A stretch of 64,000 nucleotides of DNA from NCBI RefSeq assembly GCF_900110245.1, contig NZ_FOCZ01000002.1, forward strand, positions 868,001 through 932,000, in the 5' to 3' direction. The translations under genes were made by a program, and so were the position numbers. The stretch comes from Niastella yeongjuensis. Lineage in GTDB: Bacteria > Bacteroidota > Bacteroidia > Chitinophagales > Chitinophagaceae. The notes under the pieces are model-generated. The model was given only the letters and a program-made list of their open reading frames with translations, did not search any database and was not told the origin of the DNA. Of this stretch, positions 26,997-35,857 are shown piece after piece (positions within the stretch are counted from its first letter, which is position 1; the number at the start of each line of letters is the position of its first letter).

Positions 26997-27881
26997 TCAA
27001 TTGGCTGCCTGTCTGTTAAAACCCACCGTATCTCTGTAAAACTGTGGGGAGATGTCTGTTTTGCCTTTAAAGAATCTGCTGAAATAGTATTCATCCTCAT
27101 AGCCCAGTTCATATGCAATCTCCTTGATCGTTTTATCTGTAAGATATAACTCCCTTTTGGCTTCAATAATGATGCGGTCGGTGATCAGGTCTGACAGTGT
27201 TTTATTGAAATGGGTTTTGGTGATCCGCGCGAGCGCATTAGGCGTCAGGTGCAGGATGTCGGCATAATCACTTGCAGAATGTTTCAGCCGGAAATTTTCT
27301 TCGATCGCATTTCTTAGGTCCTGCACAATGAAACGCTGTTTATCATTGACAGCACTGGCTTCCTGCATGGACTGCTGTTCGAGCTTTATTCTGGTGGCAA
27401 GTACCAGAAAGATCTTCAGGTAAGATACAATAACCTCATCCCTTCTCAACGCTTCCGTTTTCAATTCCCCGGTTATTTCGCTGACGATGTTCAACAGCGT
27501 TTTTTTCGAACTTTCCTGCAGCCAGATAAATGGTTGCTGGTAAATATTGTTGAACAGGATACCATTGGCTGCTATCTCTTTATGATGTCTGTAGATGCAG
27601 AAAAAATCATGATGAAATTGAATGGCAACACCCATTAATGTTCCTTTTGCCTGCAGCATGAATGGCTGGTAGGGATAAAAGGCGAACAGGGTATTTTCCC
27701 GGCAGGGATACTCGGAAAAATCAACAGTCGCCAGTCCTTCCCCCGCGGTGATGATGATCAGGGTGAAATAGTTATTCCGCTGAATGTGATCAAAATAACT
27801 ATTGTTGTCGAATTCGAAAACCTTGAAGGCCAGGTTCCCGTTCTGTTGATTGATCAGCGTATAAACCGACTGCGATAACAT
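26997..27881 (-). CDS. AraC-family transcriptional regulator
   Basis: 294 residues: a cupin-like sensing domain (residues 1-150, e.g. TLIIITAGEGLATVDFSEYPCRENTLFAF) and a C-terminal double HTH (HSASDYADILHLTPNALARITKTHF; IKEIAYELGYEDEYYFSRFFKGKTDISP). The last gene in a run with ferredoxin and PNPOx-like genes (11-base gap), so it may regulate that operon. It faces the efflux operon tail to tail, so control of the pump is also possible. Confidence 0.9.
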   Translation of the reverse strand: MLSQSVYTLINQQNGNLAFKVFEFDNNSYFDHIQRNNYFTLIIITAGEGLATVDFSEYPCRENTLFAFYPYQPFMLQAKGTLMGVAIQFHHDFFCIYRHHKEIAANGILFNNIYQQPFIWLQESSKKTLLNIVSEITGELKTEALRRDEVIVSYLKIFLVLATRIKLEQQSMQEASAVNDKQRFIVQDLRNAIEENFRLKHSASDYADILHLTPNALARITKTHFNKTLSDLITDRIIIEAKRELYLTDKTIKEIAYELGYEDEYYFSRFFKGKTDISPQFYRDTVGFNRQAAN

Positions 27882-27892
27882 CTTGCATAATT

Positions 27893-28162
27893 TTAAAGTT
27901 CAATCACAATGTCCGATGTTGGGTGGGCACAACAGATCAGAATGTGATTGTCTGATGGCTCCATAAAAGGCTCGGGGTCATATTCAATGGTACCGGTAAC
28001 TAATTTTGTTGCACAGGTGGCACATGTTCCCACTCTGCAACTGTGTTCTGGTTCTAATCCTGCCGATTCACTCAATTCTAATAAGCTGCCTTTGCTTTGG
28101 TCCCAAAGGATCTCTTTATTTGATGTAAGCAAGGTAACGGTATAACTTTTATTTGTAGCCAT
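27893..28162 (-). CDS. plant-type [2Fe-2S] ferredoxin
   Basis: 89 residues from ATG 28162. The cluster ligands are in CRVGTCATC (C-x4-C-x2-C) plus a Cys about 30 residues later in ILICCA, the standard plant-type pattern. The strand order YTVTLLTSNKEILWDQSKGSLLELSESAGL is the beta-grasp fold. It lies five bases after the PNPOx-like gene; in many bacteria these two modules are fused with a ferredoxin reductase in one protein, so this looks like a split electron-transfer version without an adjacent flavin reductase. Confidence 0.93.
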   Translation of the reverse strand: MATNKSYTVTLLTSNKEILWDQSKGSLLELSESAGLEPEHSCRVGTCATCATKLVTGTIEYDPEPFMEPSDNHILICCAHPTSDIVIEL

Positions 28163-28167
28163 TTTTA

Positions 28168-29085
28168 TTACGGATTGAAGGGTGAGTATTCTAAAAAGTT
28201 CCAGTCTACGCGGTGGTGTTCCTGGGTGATGATCCATCGGGCGTGCTGAAAAAGCCAGAAACGGCCTGTACCTCTGGTTCTGGCGAGGTCAATTTCTGAT
28301 GTCTGGTCAAAAAGGAGATTGGTTGTCCCCGTTAGCTGTAATGTTTGTCTTTTTTCGAAATCAATGAACAGTAAACCAGCTTTGGGGTTTTGCAGCATAT
28401 TGCCAAAAGTACTGAACAGGCTGTTGCCCGGATAGTCCGGTATTTTGATCATCCCGTTTTCCAGGATCTCAATAAAACCGGGATTGCCGCCCCGGTGCGA
28501 CGCATCCAAACGGCCGTCTAACCCTGCACTGGCCACGAAAAATGTATCCGCGCTTTTGATCCAGTTGATTATCTCTTCGTTCAGTTCAATTCCTTCCCTT
28601 GACTTTGAGTGCGTTTGTTCAAAATATTCCGGCATTGAAATAACCCTGCGCTGGATATATTTGGGACAATTGGGATAGGCCTGTTCAACATGGAATTCAA
28701 TTTTTGAGTTTTCAATACCTACACTACCGTTTACCCGCAGTCGTTTGCGGGTTGCCAGTTCAATGAACAGGCTCCCGATCTGGTTATCATGGGCGATATT
28801 GGAAAAGAAAATATCCGCCGGATTGCTGACTAGTTGTTGGGTGTCGAAAATTATGGTAGCCGGGTCCGGCACTTTTACAAAGCCGAAGTTGCCGATCAGG
28901 ATCGAGGCCCATAACTCATGCGCGGCATTTCGGCTGCCGACAATTGCCATTGGCTGCTTCTCCACAAAATTAATGGCACCCCTGGGTATTGATGGGGCGA
29001 TCATCATTTTGTTATGAGCTGCCATTTCAGCTTCACCAACCCGGTTTTGAATGTCACGCTCGCCGCTATGAAATACATCGGTCAT
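28168..29085 (-). CDS. pyridoxamine 5'-phosphate oxidase-like flavoprotein
   Basis: 305 residues with two split-barrel segments: residues 40-125 (QPMAIVGSRNAAHELWASILIGNFGF ... SLFIELATRKRLRVNGSVGI) and 175-290 (ADTFFVASAGLDGRLDASHRGGNPGF ... LLFIDFEKRQTLQLTGTTNL). Both resemble the FMN-binding PNPOx-like barrel, and the SHRGGNPGF segment is typical of this group. It probably binds FMN and takes or gives electrons via the ferredoxin encoded five bases downstream. Substrate unknown. Confidence 0.85.
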   Translation of the reverse strand: MTDVFHSGERDIQNRVGEAEMAAHNKMMIAPSIPRGAINFVEKQPMAIVGSRNAAHELWASILIGNFGFVKVPDPATIIFDTQQLVSNPADIFFSNIAHDNQIGSLFIELATRKRLRVNGSVGIENSKIEFHVEQAYPNCPKYIQRRVISMPEYFEQTHSKSREGIELNEEIINWIKSADTFFVASAGLDGRLDASHRGGNPGFIEILENGMIKIPDYPGNSLFSTFGNMLQNPKAGLLFIDFEKRQTLQLTGTTNLLFDQTSEIDLARTRGTGRFWLFQHARWIITQEHHRVDWNFLEYSPFNP

Positions 29086-29100
29086 ATGCTGTAAATTAGA

Positions 29101-29135
29101 TCACTGTCCCCCAGGGTTTCATTGAGGGACAGTGA
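29101..29135 (-). terminator. hairpin between DsrE and PNPOx-like genes
   Basis: TCACTGTCCC (29101-29110) pairs with GGGACAGTGA (29126-29135), 10 bp perfect. Reading leftward it is followed by only a weak T stretch, so it may end the DsrE transcript or act as an attenuator/processing site. Confidence 0.5.
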
Positions 29136-29139
29136 TGAT

Positions 29140-29505
29140 TTAAAAGATCAGGACGTTGTATCCTTCCTTTCTAAGTTTGAGAAAACTAGGTAAGCCAGGT
29201 GTTCCGGGTACCTTATTATCTGCAACCAGGTCGTAACCAGATGCATCGGCGCCGAATACAGCAGCACAACCAGCGGAAACACCTTCTATTCTATCCTTTA
29301 CTGCCAGAAAAAGTGCATTTACCGGGTGCGAGGGTTGCACCAATTGTTCCGGCCACCGGGCGCCTGTTCCCTGAAAAATAATTTTAACATCTTCGCCTTC
29401 ATTTTTAAGGTCGTAGGCGGCAGCTAAAGCATTGAATACACGGCCAACTGCTTCATCCTCACCTGTTTTAGGGTCAGAAAGGATAACGATTGCTGTTTTG
29501 TTCAT
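29140..29505 (-). CDS. DsrE-family protein
   Basis: 121 residues from ATG 29505 with the DsrE/DsrF-like fold: KTAIVILSDPKTGEDEAVGRVFNALAAAYDL, VKIIFQGTGARWPEQL, then CAAVFGA with a Cys at the position often used by sulfur-relay DsrE proteins, and a C-terminal GYNVLIF strand. Sulfur transfer is possible but not shown. It is first in a leftward run with the PNPOx-like, ferredoxin and AraC genes. Confidence 0.85.
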   Translation of the reverse strand: MNKTAIVILSDPKTGEDEAVGRVFNALAAAYDLKNEGEDVKIIFQGTGARWPEQLVQPSHPVNALFLAVKDRIEGVSAGCAAVFGADASGYDLVADNKVPGTPGLPSFLKLRKEGYNVLIF

Positions 29506-29619
29506 ATTATTTGCATTTGTATAATGCAAAGGTGGCCTGCAATTGGTCGCTGAAGAATGGATAATTTGGACAATCTAATGGATGATTTTTTCTGGCCGGT
29601 AATAAGAAGGGTACAGCTA

Positions 29620-30750
29620 TTATTTCTTTAACAATTCATCTATTGTGTTATAAAACTCCTCTGTTTCCCCGGTACAGATCTTAACCAGTTTGCCCTGGGG
29701 ATCGATGATGAATTTAGTGGGGTAAGTTTCAATATTGAATAAAACGGCCAGGTTATTGGATACCCTGGTGTCGAGAATGTGTGTCCAGGTTAAGTTGTTA
29801 TTGGTAATATACCTGCGCCATACTGAGTCTTCGTCCTTGCACGAAACACTTATCAGTTCCATTTTGTCTTTGTATTTATCCGCATAAGCTTTCATTTTAG
29901 GAAAACCTTTAAGGCAGGGCGGGCAGCCGGTAAACCAGAAGTCCAAAACAACATACCGCCCTTTATAGTTTTCAGGTTTAATGGTCTTGCCATTCATATC
30001 GGTTGCCATGAATGCTGGTATGGGGGCGCCAGGTGTAACCCTTTTAAGGGCGAGTATTTTATCTTTTATGCTTTTGAGGTAATACGATGCAGATAAACGG
30101 CTGTCGAATAAGTTATAGATAGAATCCAGCAAAGCATAGTTATCAGTTTTGTAATGGTCGTATAATACATATGCGCCTACCAGGTTACTTGTGTTTTCCA
30201 GTATGAATTTTTCAGCTACCTGGTTTTCTATCCGAAGCAGCCTGTTGTATAAATTCCGGCATAATTGTTTTTCTTGTTCGGTTCCCACCTTATAAGAGGT
30301 ATCAATGAGAACCCGGGCCATTTTAAACAGTGGTGTGTATCGCGCCTGAAAGTCATCGTACAAATTTTGTGAGGCGCCAGGTAGCCGTTCAACCGGAGCT
30401 TTTTCAAATTTGGCAAAGGTGCACTGTATACTGGTGATGCCGGGATCCAGGAAGAGTTGTTTCCGGGCAAAATCTCTATTATTTAAATTGCTGTAATCAC
30501 CGTTTTTATAAGCTTCAATAGACTGTTTGTTTTTTGCCAGATAAACATAAGATAGTTCCGGATAGGCCGCCTTACGCGAAATTGAAAATTCGCCATTGTT
30601 GGTAATTAGGGTATCGCTTTTTTCCGGGCCCTGAAAAACCACCAGCATGGTATCACAATCTGTGATCTTTCCCTTTAGCTGAATTTTTTGTGCGTTTGAC
30701 TGTGTGGCAATAAGGACAGTAACGAGCATGGGAATCCCTTTCAAATTCAT
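29620..30750 (-). CDS. TlpA-family thioredoxin-like protein, exported
   Basis: 376 residues: signal peptide (MNLKGIPMLVTVLIATQSNAQ), an N-terminal DUF4369-type beta domain (about 25-110), a helical middle, and a C-terminal thioredoxin fold with WFTGCPPCLKGFPKM (active Cys pair) and the cis-Pro region IETYPTKFII. This architecture is common in Bacteroidota periplasmic thiol-disulfide reductases. It is the last gene of the ECF sigma operon, 42 bases after the small membrane protein. Confidence 0.92.
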   Translation of the reverse strand: MNLKGIPMLVTVLIATQSNAQKIQLKGKITDCDTMLVVFQGPEKSDTLITNNGEFSISRKAAYPELSYVYLAKNKQSIEAYKNGDYSNLNNRDFARKQLFLDPGITSIQCTFAKFEKAPVERLPGASQNLYDDFQARYTPLFKMARVLIDTSYKVGTEQEKQLCRNLYNRLLRIENQVAEKFILENTSNLVGAYVLYDHYKTDNYALLDSIYNLFDSRLSASYYLKSIKDKILALKRVTPGAPIPAFMATDMNGKTIKPENYKGRYVVLDFWFTGCPPCLKGFPKMKAYADKYKDKMELISVSCKDEDSVWRRYITNNNLTWTHILDTRVSNNLAVLFNIETYPTKFIIDPQGKLVKICTGETEEFYNTIDELLKK

Positions 30751-30792
30751 AACATGATTTTGATTATTAAAGAATAAGTAAGAAGTAGTTGC

Positions 30793-31134
30793 TTAGCGTT
30801 TCGGCGCTATAAACTGCCGGATGTATTTTTCAAGTTGTAATAAGAAGAGAAAAACAAACGTTGCCTGTATCAGTAGTATAGTAGAACCTGCTGTCAGGTC
30901 AGGAAAATGAAACCCGGTTTTGGGTAATAAGCCAAGTAAGAGAATGCCCAGTAGGGAAGCAAGGACAGAAAACAGGATTGAAAGCTTTACATTGAGCGAG
31001 TATTTATTTTTTTGCTTTGCTGCCTGTTCTATTTTATGCATTACCGTATCTTCAAAACCATTGAAAGGCATTTTCAATGAGCTTTCAGCAATGAGCTTAA
31101 AGAGATCGTCGTTGTTTACATCATTGTTTGCCAT
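30793..31134 (-). CDS. small two-helix membrane protein in ECF sigma operon
   Basis: 113 residues: a charged N-terminal half (DLFKLIAESSLKMPFNGFEDTVMHKIEQAAKQKNKY) followed by two membrane segments (LSILFSVLASLLGILLLGLL and STILLIQATFVFLFLLQL). It begins three bases after the sigma factor stop. A soluble segment before membrane helices next to a sigma gene fits an anti-sigma factor or its helper, but no known anti-sigma motif is visible. Confidence 0.8.
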   Translation of the reverse strand: MANNDVNNDDLFKLIAESSLKMPFNGFEDTVMHKIEQAAKQKNKYSLNVKLSILFSVLASLLGILLLGLLPKTGFHFPDLTAGSTILLIQATFVFLFLLQLEKYIRQFIAPKR

Positions 31135-31137
31135 AAC

Positions 31138-31683
31138 TTACATTTTACTGCGTTTAAGTAATTCACCGCATACCTGAAGCATGCTTTTTCTTGCACGAAA
31201 CAACAATACTTTAATATTGGCTACAGACAAGCCCATTAATTTGCTTAAGGACTTAATGTTCTGTTCTTCTAAATAAAAAAGACGTAACACCAGGCTTTCT
31301 CTGGGGGCCAGTTTGTCCAGTGCCATATTGATCATCTTAACCTGTTCCTCTTTTTGCATGTTTAAAAGCATACTGTTGTCAACAGCAGCATCATTGTCTT
31401 CCTGCCCGTACAGGATTTTTTCTTTTCGCTGTCGCTTTAGTCTTTTCAGGGCTTCGTTGACAACAATCCGGTAAAACCAGGTACGGAACGTGGACCTTTT
31501 GTTGAAATGCTGAAGGTTTCCAAATGCTTTTAAAAATGCATCCTGTACAACTTCCTGCGCTACAAATTCATCTTTTACAACTGATACGGCTATCGTATAG
31601 GCCATATCTTTATAGGTAGTTAAGAAATACCGGAAAGCCTGAACATCTCCATTTAATACTTTTTGAATGTAGAGCTCGTCCAT
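31138..31683 (-). CDS. ECF RNA polymerase sigma factor
   Basis: 181 residues: region 2 (AFRYFLTTYKDMAYTIAVSVVKDEFVAQEVVQDAFLKAFGNLQHF, then STFRTWFYRIVVNEALKRLKRQR) and region 4 (LAPRESLVLRLFYLEEQNIKSLSKLMGLSVANIKVLLFRARKSM). The short length and absence of regions 1 and 3 define an ECF sigma. It is flanked by small membrane proteins and a TlpA gene in one tight operon (gaps of 2, 3 and 42 bases), suggesting control by an envelope or redox signal. Confidence 0.94.
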   Translation of the reverse strand: MDELYIQKVLNGDVQAFRYFLTTYKDMAYTIAVSVVKDEFVAQEVVQDAFLKAFGNLQHFNKRSTFRTWFYRIVVNEALKRLKRQRKEKILYGQEDNDAAVDNSMLLNMQKEEQVKMINMALDKLAPRESLVLRLFYLEEQNIKSLSKLMGLSVANIKVLLFRARKSMLQVCGELLKRSKM

Positions 31684-31685
31684 GC

Positions 31686-32024
31686 TTATTGCTTATCTCT
31701 ATTCCGTTTTGATAAATTGGCAATAATGAGAGAAATACCGCCGCACAAACCAAGTATTGCCAGGGGAAATACGTTCCCCAAGTGATTTAATAGTTTAAGC
31801 CCTACTAAGATGGAAATTATTATAGAACCAATGCTTATGCCTACCACGACGATGGCAATCCGCATCAGATTCTCTTTACGTTCAGCCGTTGTCTTTTCCA
31901 TAGGATTGATCCCTTGTTCTATCAGCTTCATCCTTTCTTTGTGCCCGTCTTTATGCCGGAAGTACCAGGCTAAAAAAACACAAATAATGATTGTTAGCCA
32001 TATGTAGAAGATTTCTTGGACCAT
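31686..32024 (-). CDS. DUF6249-like small membrane protein
   Basis: 112 residues with an N-terminal membrane helix (YIWLTIIICVFLAWYF), a basic loop (RHKDGHKERMKLIEQGINP, typical of DUF6249-type proteins) and two more helices (IAIVVVGISIGSIIISILVGL and VFPLAILGLCGGISLII). It precedes the sigma factor by two bases. Proteins of this type often sit beside ECF sigma factors in Bacteroidota; the function is unknown. Confidence 0.85.
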   Translation of the reverse strand: MVQEIFYIWLTIIICVFLAWYFRHKDGHKERMKLIEQGINPMEKTTAERKENLMRIAIVVVGISIGSIIISILVGLKLLNHLGNVFPLAILGLCGGISLIIANLSKRNRDKQ

Positions 32025-32090
32025 AACAGGGTTTTTCTTGTTTTACTATTTGATCCCCTGTGAGTCGTAAAGGTTACAACCCACCTCAAA

Positions 32091-32147
32091 ATACCCCGGG
32101 AAAATGATATATTTTCCCGGGGTATTAATGTGTTTTCCCGGGGAAAA
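32091..32147. terminator. perfect 15-bp hairpin plus overlapping third arm
   Basis: ATACCCCGGGAAAAT (32091-32105), a 5-base loop, then its exact complement (32111-32125). A third copy TTTTCCCGGGGAAAA (32133-32147) is self-complementary and could also pair with the first arm. It lies between the DUF885 stop and the DUF6249 gene and is the likely terminator of the leftward DUF885 transcript. Confidence 0.75.
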
Positions 32148-32150
32148 GTA

Positions 32151-33959
32151 TTATTTCCGGTCAGCTGCCCATTCATCCATATTCTTTTCAACCAGTTCCA
32201 ATGGCATACAGCCAAAATGAAGGAACTCATCATGAAAGGCAGACAAGCTGAATTTCGCTCCCTGCTCCTGGCTGTATTTATTGCGCAGTTCCCGGATCTT
32301 TAAAGCGCCGATCTTATAACTTAACGCCTGTGCCGGAAGGGCCATGTACCGTTCAATTTCAGCAGTGGCGCCTTCTTCTGATATGGCCTCGTTCTCCATC
32401 ATATAAGCAATAGCCTGTTCGCGGGTCATGTCTTTGGCATGCATGGCCACATCAACCACTAACCGGATGGCGCGATGCATTTCGTCACCAAGCGCACCTG
32501 CATATTGATAAGGATCTGTATACAGCCCCAATTCTTTACCCAGGCTTTCGCAATACAATGCCCAGCCTTCGCCGTAAGCACCATACCACAAATAGCGTCT
32601 GAAAGTAGGCAGGGCTGTGTTTTCCAATGTTAAACTAACCTGGTAATGGTGACCGGGGATCGCTTCATGTAAGAATAAGCTTTCCATACCACTGGTAGTA
32701 TTGAACGCAGTGGCGTCCAGAATAGGTACATAAAAAATACCGGGGCGTTTTCCGTCTACGGTTCCCTGTTTGTATTCGGCGCTGGCACTGGCCGCCCGGA
32801 ACGCTTCTGTTTGCCTGATCTCGAATTTCATTTTCGGGATATGTCCAAACATGTCTTTCAGGTGTGGTTCAATGCGGGCCTGAATATTCCGGAAAGCATT
32901 CAGTACTTCTTCAGGTGTTTTATAAGGCTTAAATTTTTTATCGGTACGCATGTATTCAAAAAAGGCTTTCAGGTCACCCTTGAATCCTACCGAGTTTTTT
33001 ACGCTGTCCATCAGGCCACGGATGCGTTTTACTTCAGCCAGCCCTGTATTGTAAATTTCATCCGGAGTTTTAGGTGTGGTGGTCCAATACCTTACCAGGT
33101 AATCGTACAGGGCAGGGCCATCGGGTACTGCTTTGATGCCGGTACTTGTTCTTGCTTTAGGCAGGTATTCTTTTTTCAGGAAGTCAGCCAGCTTCTGAAA
33201 AGCAGGAGACAGGGTATTTGTGATAAGTGGCGTAAATGCAGCCGTCAGTCGTTTTTTATCAGCTTCGGGGAAACTGGCAGGCATGGATTTTACGGGACCA
33301 TAATACAGGCTTTGGGTTACATCGGTAGCAACCATGTTCTGCATTTGGGTGATCATTTTTTCAACCAGTTTGGCTGGTAATACATTGCCCACGGTTATTC
33401 CCTTTTGGAAGTACACGATGGCGCTGTCGGCCCAGGCGGGGAAAGCTGCAGCCCGTTTTAACCAGTTGTCATAATCACGAACAGTGTTGAATGGTTGCGC
33501 ACCAGCCCCGCTTCCCATTTGTCCGAAGGATAACGGTAAGCCATAAAACTGATTAAAAGGCACATGGCCATCGATGGAATAATCAATGGTAGAAAGGTAT
33601 TGGTATTTCAATCCTTCAATACTCATTTCCATTTCCCGTTTGAAGATGTCGAAGCTGGTACGGTCGGTTTCGTTGAGCTGTTCCCGGTTGAATTGCTGAA
33701 CAGCCTGGAGGTTGCCTGTGAAAAAGGCGCTTAACTTATCCCGGTAGCTGTCGGTAAATTCCGCCGGCAGCTGGTCGTTATACAGGGTGTCGCCGTTGAT
33801 CGTAGCTTCCACAGGTAATAATGCCATCCGGCCATTATAATACTTTTCAAAAAGGGTGGCCAGCTCCTTATTGCCGGCTTCAGGGGCGGTAGGAGCTACC
33901 TTGTTTTTGCATGCTGCCAGTGCGCCTGTTATCAGGAGCACCGTAAATAATTTATTCAT
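32151..33959 (-). CDS. DUF885-family lipoprotein (putative metallopeptidase)
   Basis: 602 residues: lipoprotein signal with lipobox GALAAC (MNKLFTVLLITGALAAC), then the helical DUF885 domain. The motif HEAIPGHHYQ followed by a Glu/Arg helix (GEGWALYCESLG) corresponds to an HExxH-like zinc site, so a peptidase activity is plausible. The usual length is about 580-600 residues. It is flanked by terminator-like hairpins and stands alone. Confidence 0.92.
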   Translation of the reverse strand: MNKLFTVLLITGALAACKNKVAPTAPEAGNKELATLFEKYYNGRMALLPVEATINGDTLYNDQLPAEFTDSYRDKLSAFFTGNLQAVQQFNREQLNETDRTSFDIFKREMEMSIEGLKYQYLSTIDYSIDGHVPFNQFYGLPLSFGQMGSGAGAQPFNTVRDYDNWLKRAAAFPAWADSAIVYFQKGITVGNVLPAKLVEKMITQMQNMVATDVTQSLYYGPVKSMPASFPEADKKRLTAAFTPLITNTLSPAFQKLADFLKKEYLPKARTSTGIKAVPDGPALYDYLVRYWTTTPKTPDEIYNTGLAEVKRIRGLMDSVKNSVGFKGDLKAFFEYMRTDKKFKPYKTPEEVLNAFRNIQARIEPHLKDMFGHIPKMKFEIRQTEAFRAASASAEYKQGTVDGKRPGIFYVPILDATAFNTTSGMESLFLHEAIPGHHYQVSLTLENTALPTFRRYLWYGAYGEGWALYCESLGKELGLYTDPYQYAGALGDEMHRAIRLVVDVAMHAKDMTREQAIAYMMENEAISEEGATAEIERYMALPAQALSYKIGALKIRELRNKYSQEQGAKFSLSAFHDEFLHFGCMPLELVEKNMDEWAADRK

Positions 33960-34053
33960 AGTGACATTTTATAATTGGCTGAAATTATATAAATCCCCGC
34001 ATGTTGCCATAGGTTAAAATAAGTCAGATGGTATAATTTTTATATTTTTAATT

Positions 34054-34731
34054 ATGATTAGGAAGCTGGTAATTTCGATAGTGTTCACTTTACTGATTAT
34101 AGTCGGGTATGCTCAGGAAAAAAAACCTTTAACGCCGCAGGAAGCACTCAAATACTGGCGGCCCCCATCCTGGCAAAAGCCAACAGACTCGCTTATTGTA
34201 GACGGAAGCGAGGCATACAATCTTCATTTAAATAAATTTATTGACAGCCTCCGGATAGATGGTGTTGACTCGGTAATCGTTTTTTCGACCCAGTATATCG
34301 GTTATTCCAGTATGAATGAGTGCGACACCGGCGGTTCTCCTATAAAAACCTTTATCATCTGGAATAAAGGAGGAGCTACCTCTATTAGAAAGATCCAGGG
34401 GCGCTGTTCCATTGACGTTTCAAGGACGTCATCGGAAGATTTGTTTGGCTTATATGCCAACAATCAGGCGAAGCTGAGAAAAGAATACTTCATGCCGGTG
34501 ATCTCCAAAGCCTGGCTGAATAAATACAAAACGATGGATTTTTTGATTAGTTGGGTCGATCATGAACCCAACTACAGCTTTTTTTATAAGGTAGGAAAAG
34601 ACAGCAGGTGTTTACGATTTAACGAAAGCTTTTTGGAGGATGAGCAAAGCATGTTTCATAACTACAACCTGGCATTGAAAACATATGCCTGGTGGAAAAT
34701 GGTAAAAAAAGAAGTCGGTCAAAAAGATTAA
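34054..34731 (+). CDS. exported hypothetical protein
   Basis: 225 residues with a signal peptide (MIRKLVISIVFTLLIIVGYAQ). No recognised domain; aromatic-rich, with cysteines at about residues 91 (NECDTGG) and 119 (GRCSID) that could form a disulfide in the periplasm. It ends directly at a strong terminator and stands alone between divergent and convergent neighbours. Confidence 0.8.
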   Translation: MIRKLVISIVFTLLIIVGYAQEKKPLTPQEALKYWRPPSWQKPTDSLIVDGSEAYNLHLNKFIDSLRIDGVDSVIVFSTQYIGYSSMNECDTGGSPIKTFIIWNKGGATSIRKIQGRCSIDVSRTSSEDLFGLYANNQAKLRKEYFMPVISKAWLNKYKTMDFLISWVDHEPNYSFFYKVGKDSRCLRFNESFLEDEQSMFHNYNLALKTYAWWKMVKKEVGQKD

Positions 34732-34771
34732 CAGAAATCCCTCCCGGTTTATCAGGAGGGATTTCTGTTTT
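34731..34771. terminator. bidirectional terminator
   Basis: ACAGAAATCCCTCC (34731-34744) pairs perfectly with GGAGGGATTTCTGT (34755-34768), then TTT. It lies between the exported unknown protein and the convergent O-methyltransferase gene. Confidence 0.88.
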
Positions 34772-34782
34772 ATATTACCAAG

Positions 34783-35829
34783 CTATTTATAAGCGATCAG
34801 GGCACTGGCAGGGCCGGCAAGGTGCATAATGTCTACGTGAGCAAAACCGGCTTCTTTTGTCCAGCTGATAAAGTCAGCGGCTGTATAATCGAAACCACCA
34901 CGTGTTTCAATCAGCATGTTCAGAGACATCAACAGGCCAAAGGCATTTTCCTTACGTTCATCATCAATAACATTTTCTATCACTACGAATGCTCCGCCTT
35001 TGGGTAATGCATTATATGCTTTTTGAATAAGCATTTTTTTCTGCTCCAGGTTCCAGTCATGCAGAATGTTACCCATGGTGATCACATCGGCTTTGGGGAA
35101 TTCATCGGTAAAGAAACTGCCTGATTGTACCGCAATCCGGTCTTGTACTTCATGCTGCTCAATATTCCTGGTTGCAATGGGGGCTACCTGGGGCAGGTCC
35201 CAACTAATAGAATGCATAGATGGGTGATGCTTTGCAATTTGAATAGAGAGGTCGGCGCCGGCACCGCCTATATCACAATGTGTATCATAGTCGGCAAAAT
35301 TAAACTGGCGGGCAAAGGCTATAAAGTTAGGCGTTTGTATACCACCCATAGCGGCAACGAATTCCTTTAACTTGTTTTCATCTTCATACAGGGTTTCAAA
35401 AATTGGCTTGTTACCATTTTTTACTTCATTTTGGGGCTGCCCTGTTTGTAGTGCTTCTTCCAGATTGTTCCAGAAAGGATAGAGCCGGTTATTGGCCATT
35501 TCGAGCATTCCGCCGAGGTAACATGACTTGTTTTTGTCAAGAAAGGCATCCGATTCCAGGGTGTTGCAATATTTCGCGCTGGCACCATTACCTTCCCGGT
35601 GCAGGAAATTCATGGCAACCAGGGCATCCAGAAAGTCGGTGAGACCCCTTTCCTGAAGTTTCAGTTCCGATTTGATTGCTTCCGCTGTTTTGCTACCCTG
35701 TGCAAGCAACGTAAATAATTGAAGGTTTACCGCTGACAATAAAACCTTTGAGGACCAGAAGGCAAATCCTGTTTGCATTATCCGGGTGGGCGTTACCACC
35801 ACTTCGTTTGAGATTGTTTCCGTAACCAT
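34783..35829 (-). CDS. O-methyltransferase (HIOMT/COMT-like)
   Basis: 348 residues. The N-terminal winged-helix dimerisation domain (residues 15-100, e.g. KTAEAIKSELKLQERGLTDFLDALVAMNFL) precedes a SAM-binding domain with motif I DIGGAGADLS, acidic loop SWDLPQV, GSFFTDEFPKADVITMGNILHDW (His-Asp-Trp, the usual catalytic His) and GGAFVVIENVIDDER. This is the layout of plant-type caffeate/acetylserotonin and polyketide O-methyltransferases. The substrate is probably an aromatic hydroxyl; none can be named. Confidence 0.92.
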   Translation of the reverse strand: MVTETISNEVVVTPTRIMQTGFAFWSSKVLLSAVNLQLFTLLAQGSKTAEAIKSELKLQERGLTDFLDALVAMNFLHREGNGASAKYCNTLESDAFLDKNKSCYLGGMLEMANNRLYPFWNNLEEALQTGQPQNEVKNGNKPIFETLYEDENKLKEFVAAMGGIQTPNFIAFARQFNFADYDTHCDIGGAGADLSIQIAKHHPSMHSISWDLPQVAPIATRNIEQHEVQDRIAVQSGSFFTDEFPKADVITMGNILHDWNLEQKKMLIQKAYNALPKGGAFVVIENVIDDERKENAFGLLMSLNMLIETRGGFDYTAADFISWTKEAGFAHVDIMHLAGPASALIAYK

Positions 35830-35857
35830 AATTCAGATTTTTAGAATGAGAAATTCC

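Noticed and set aside
32811-33380. Rightward frame opposite DUF885
   Set aside because: Antisense shadow; the opposite strand carries a lipobox and the HEAIPGHH motif.
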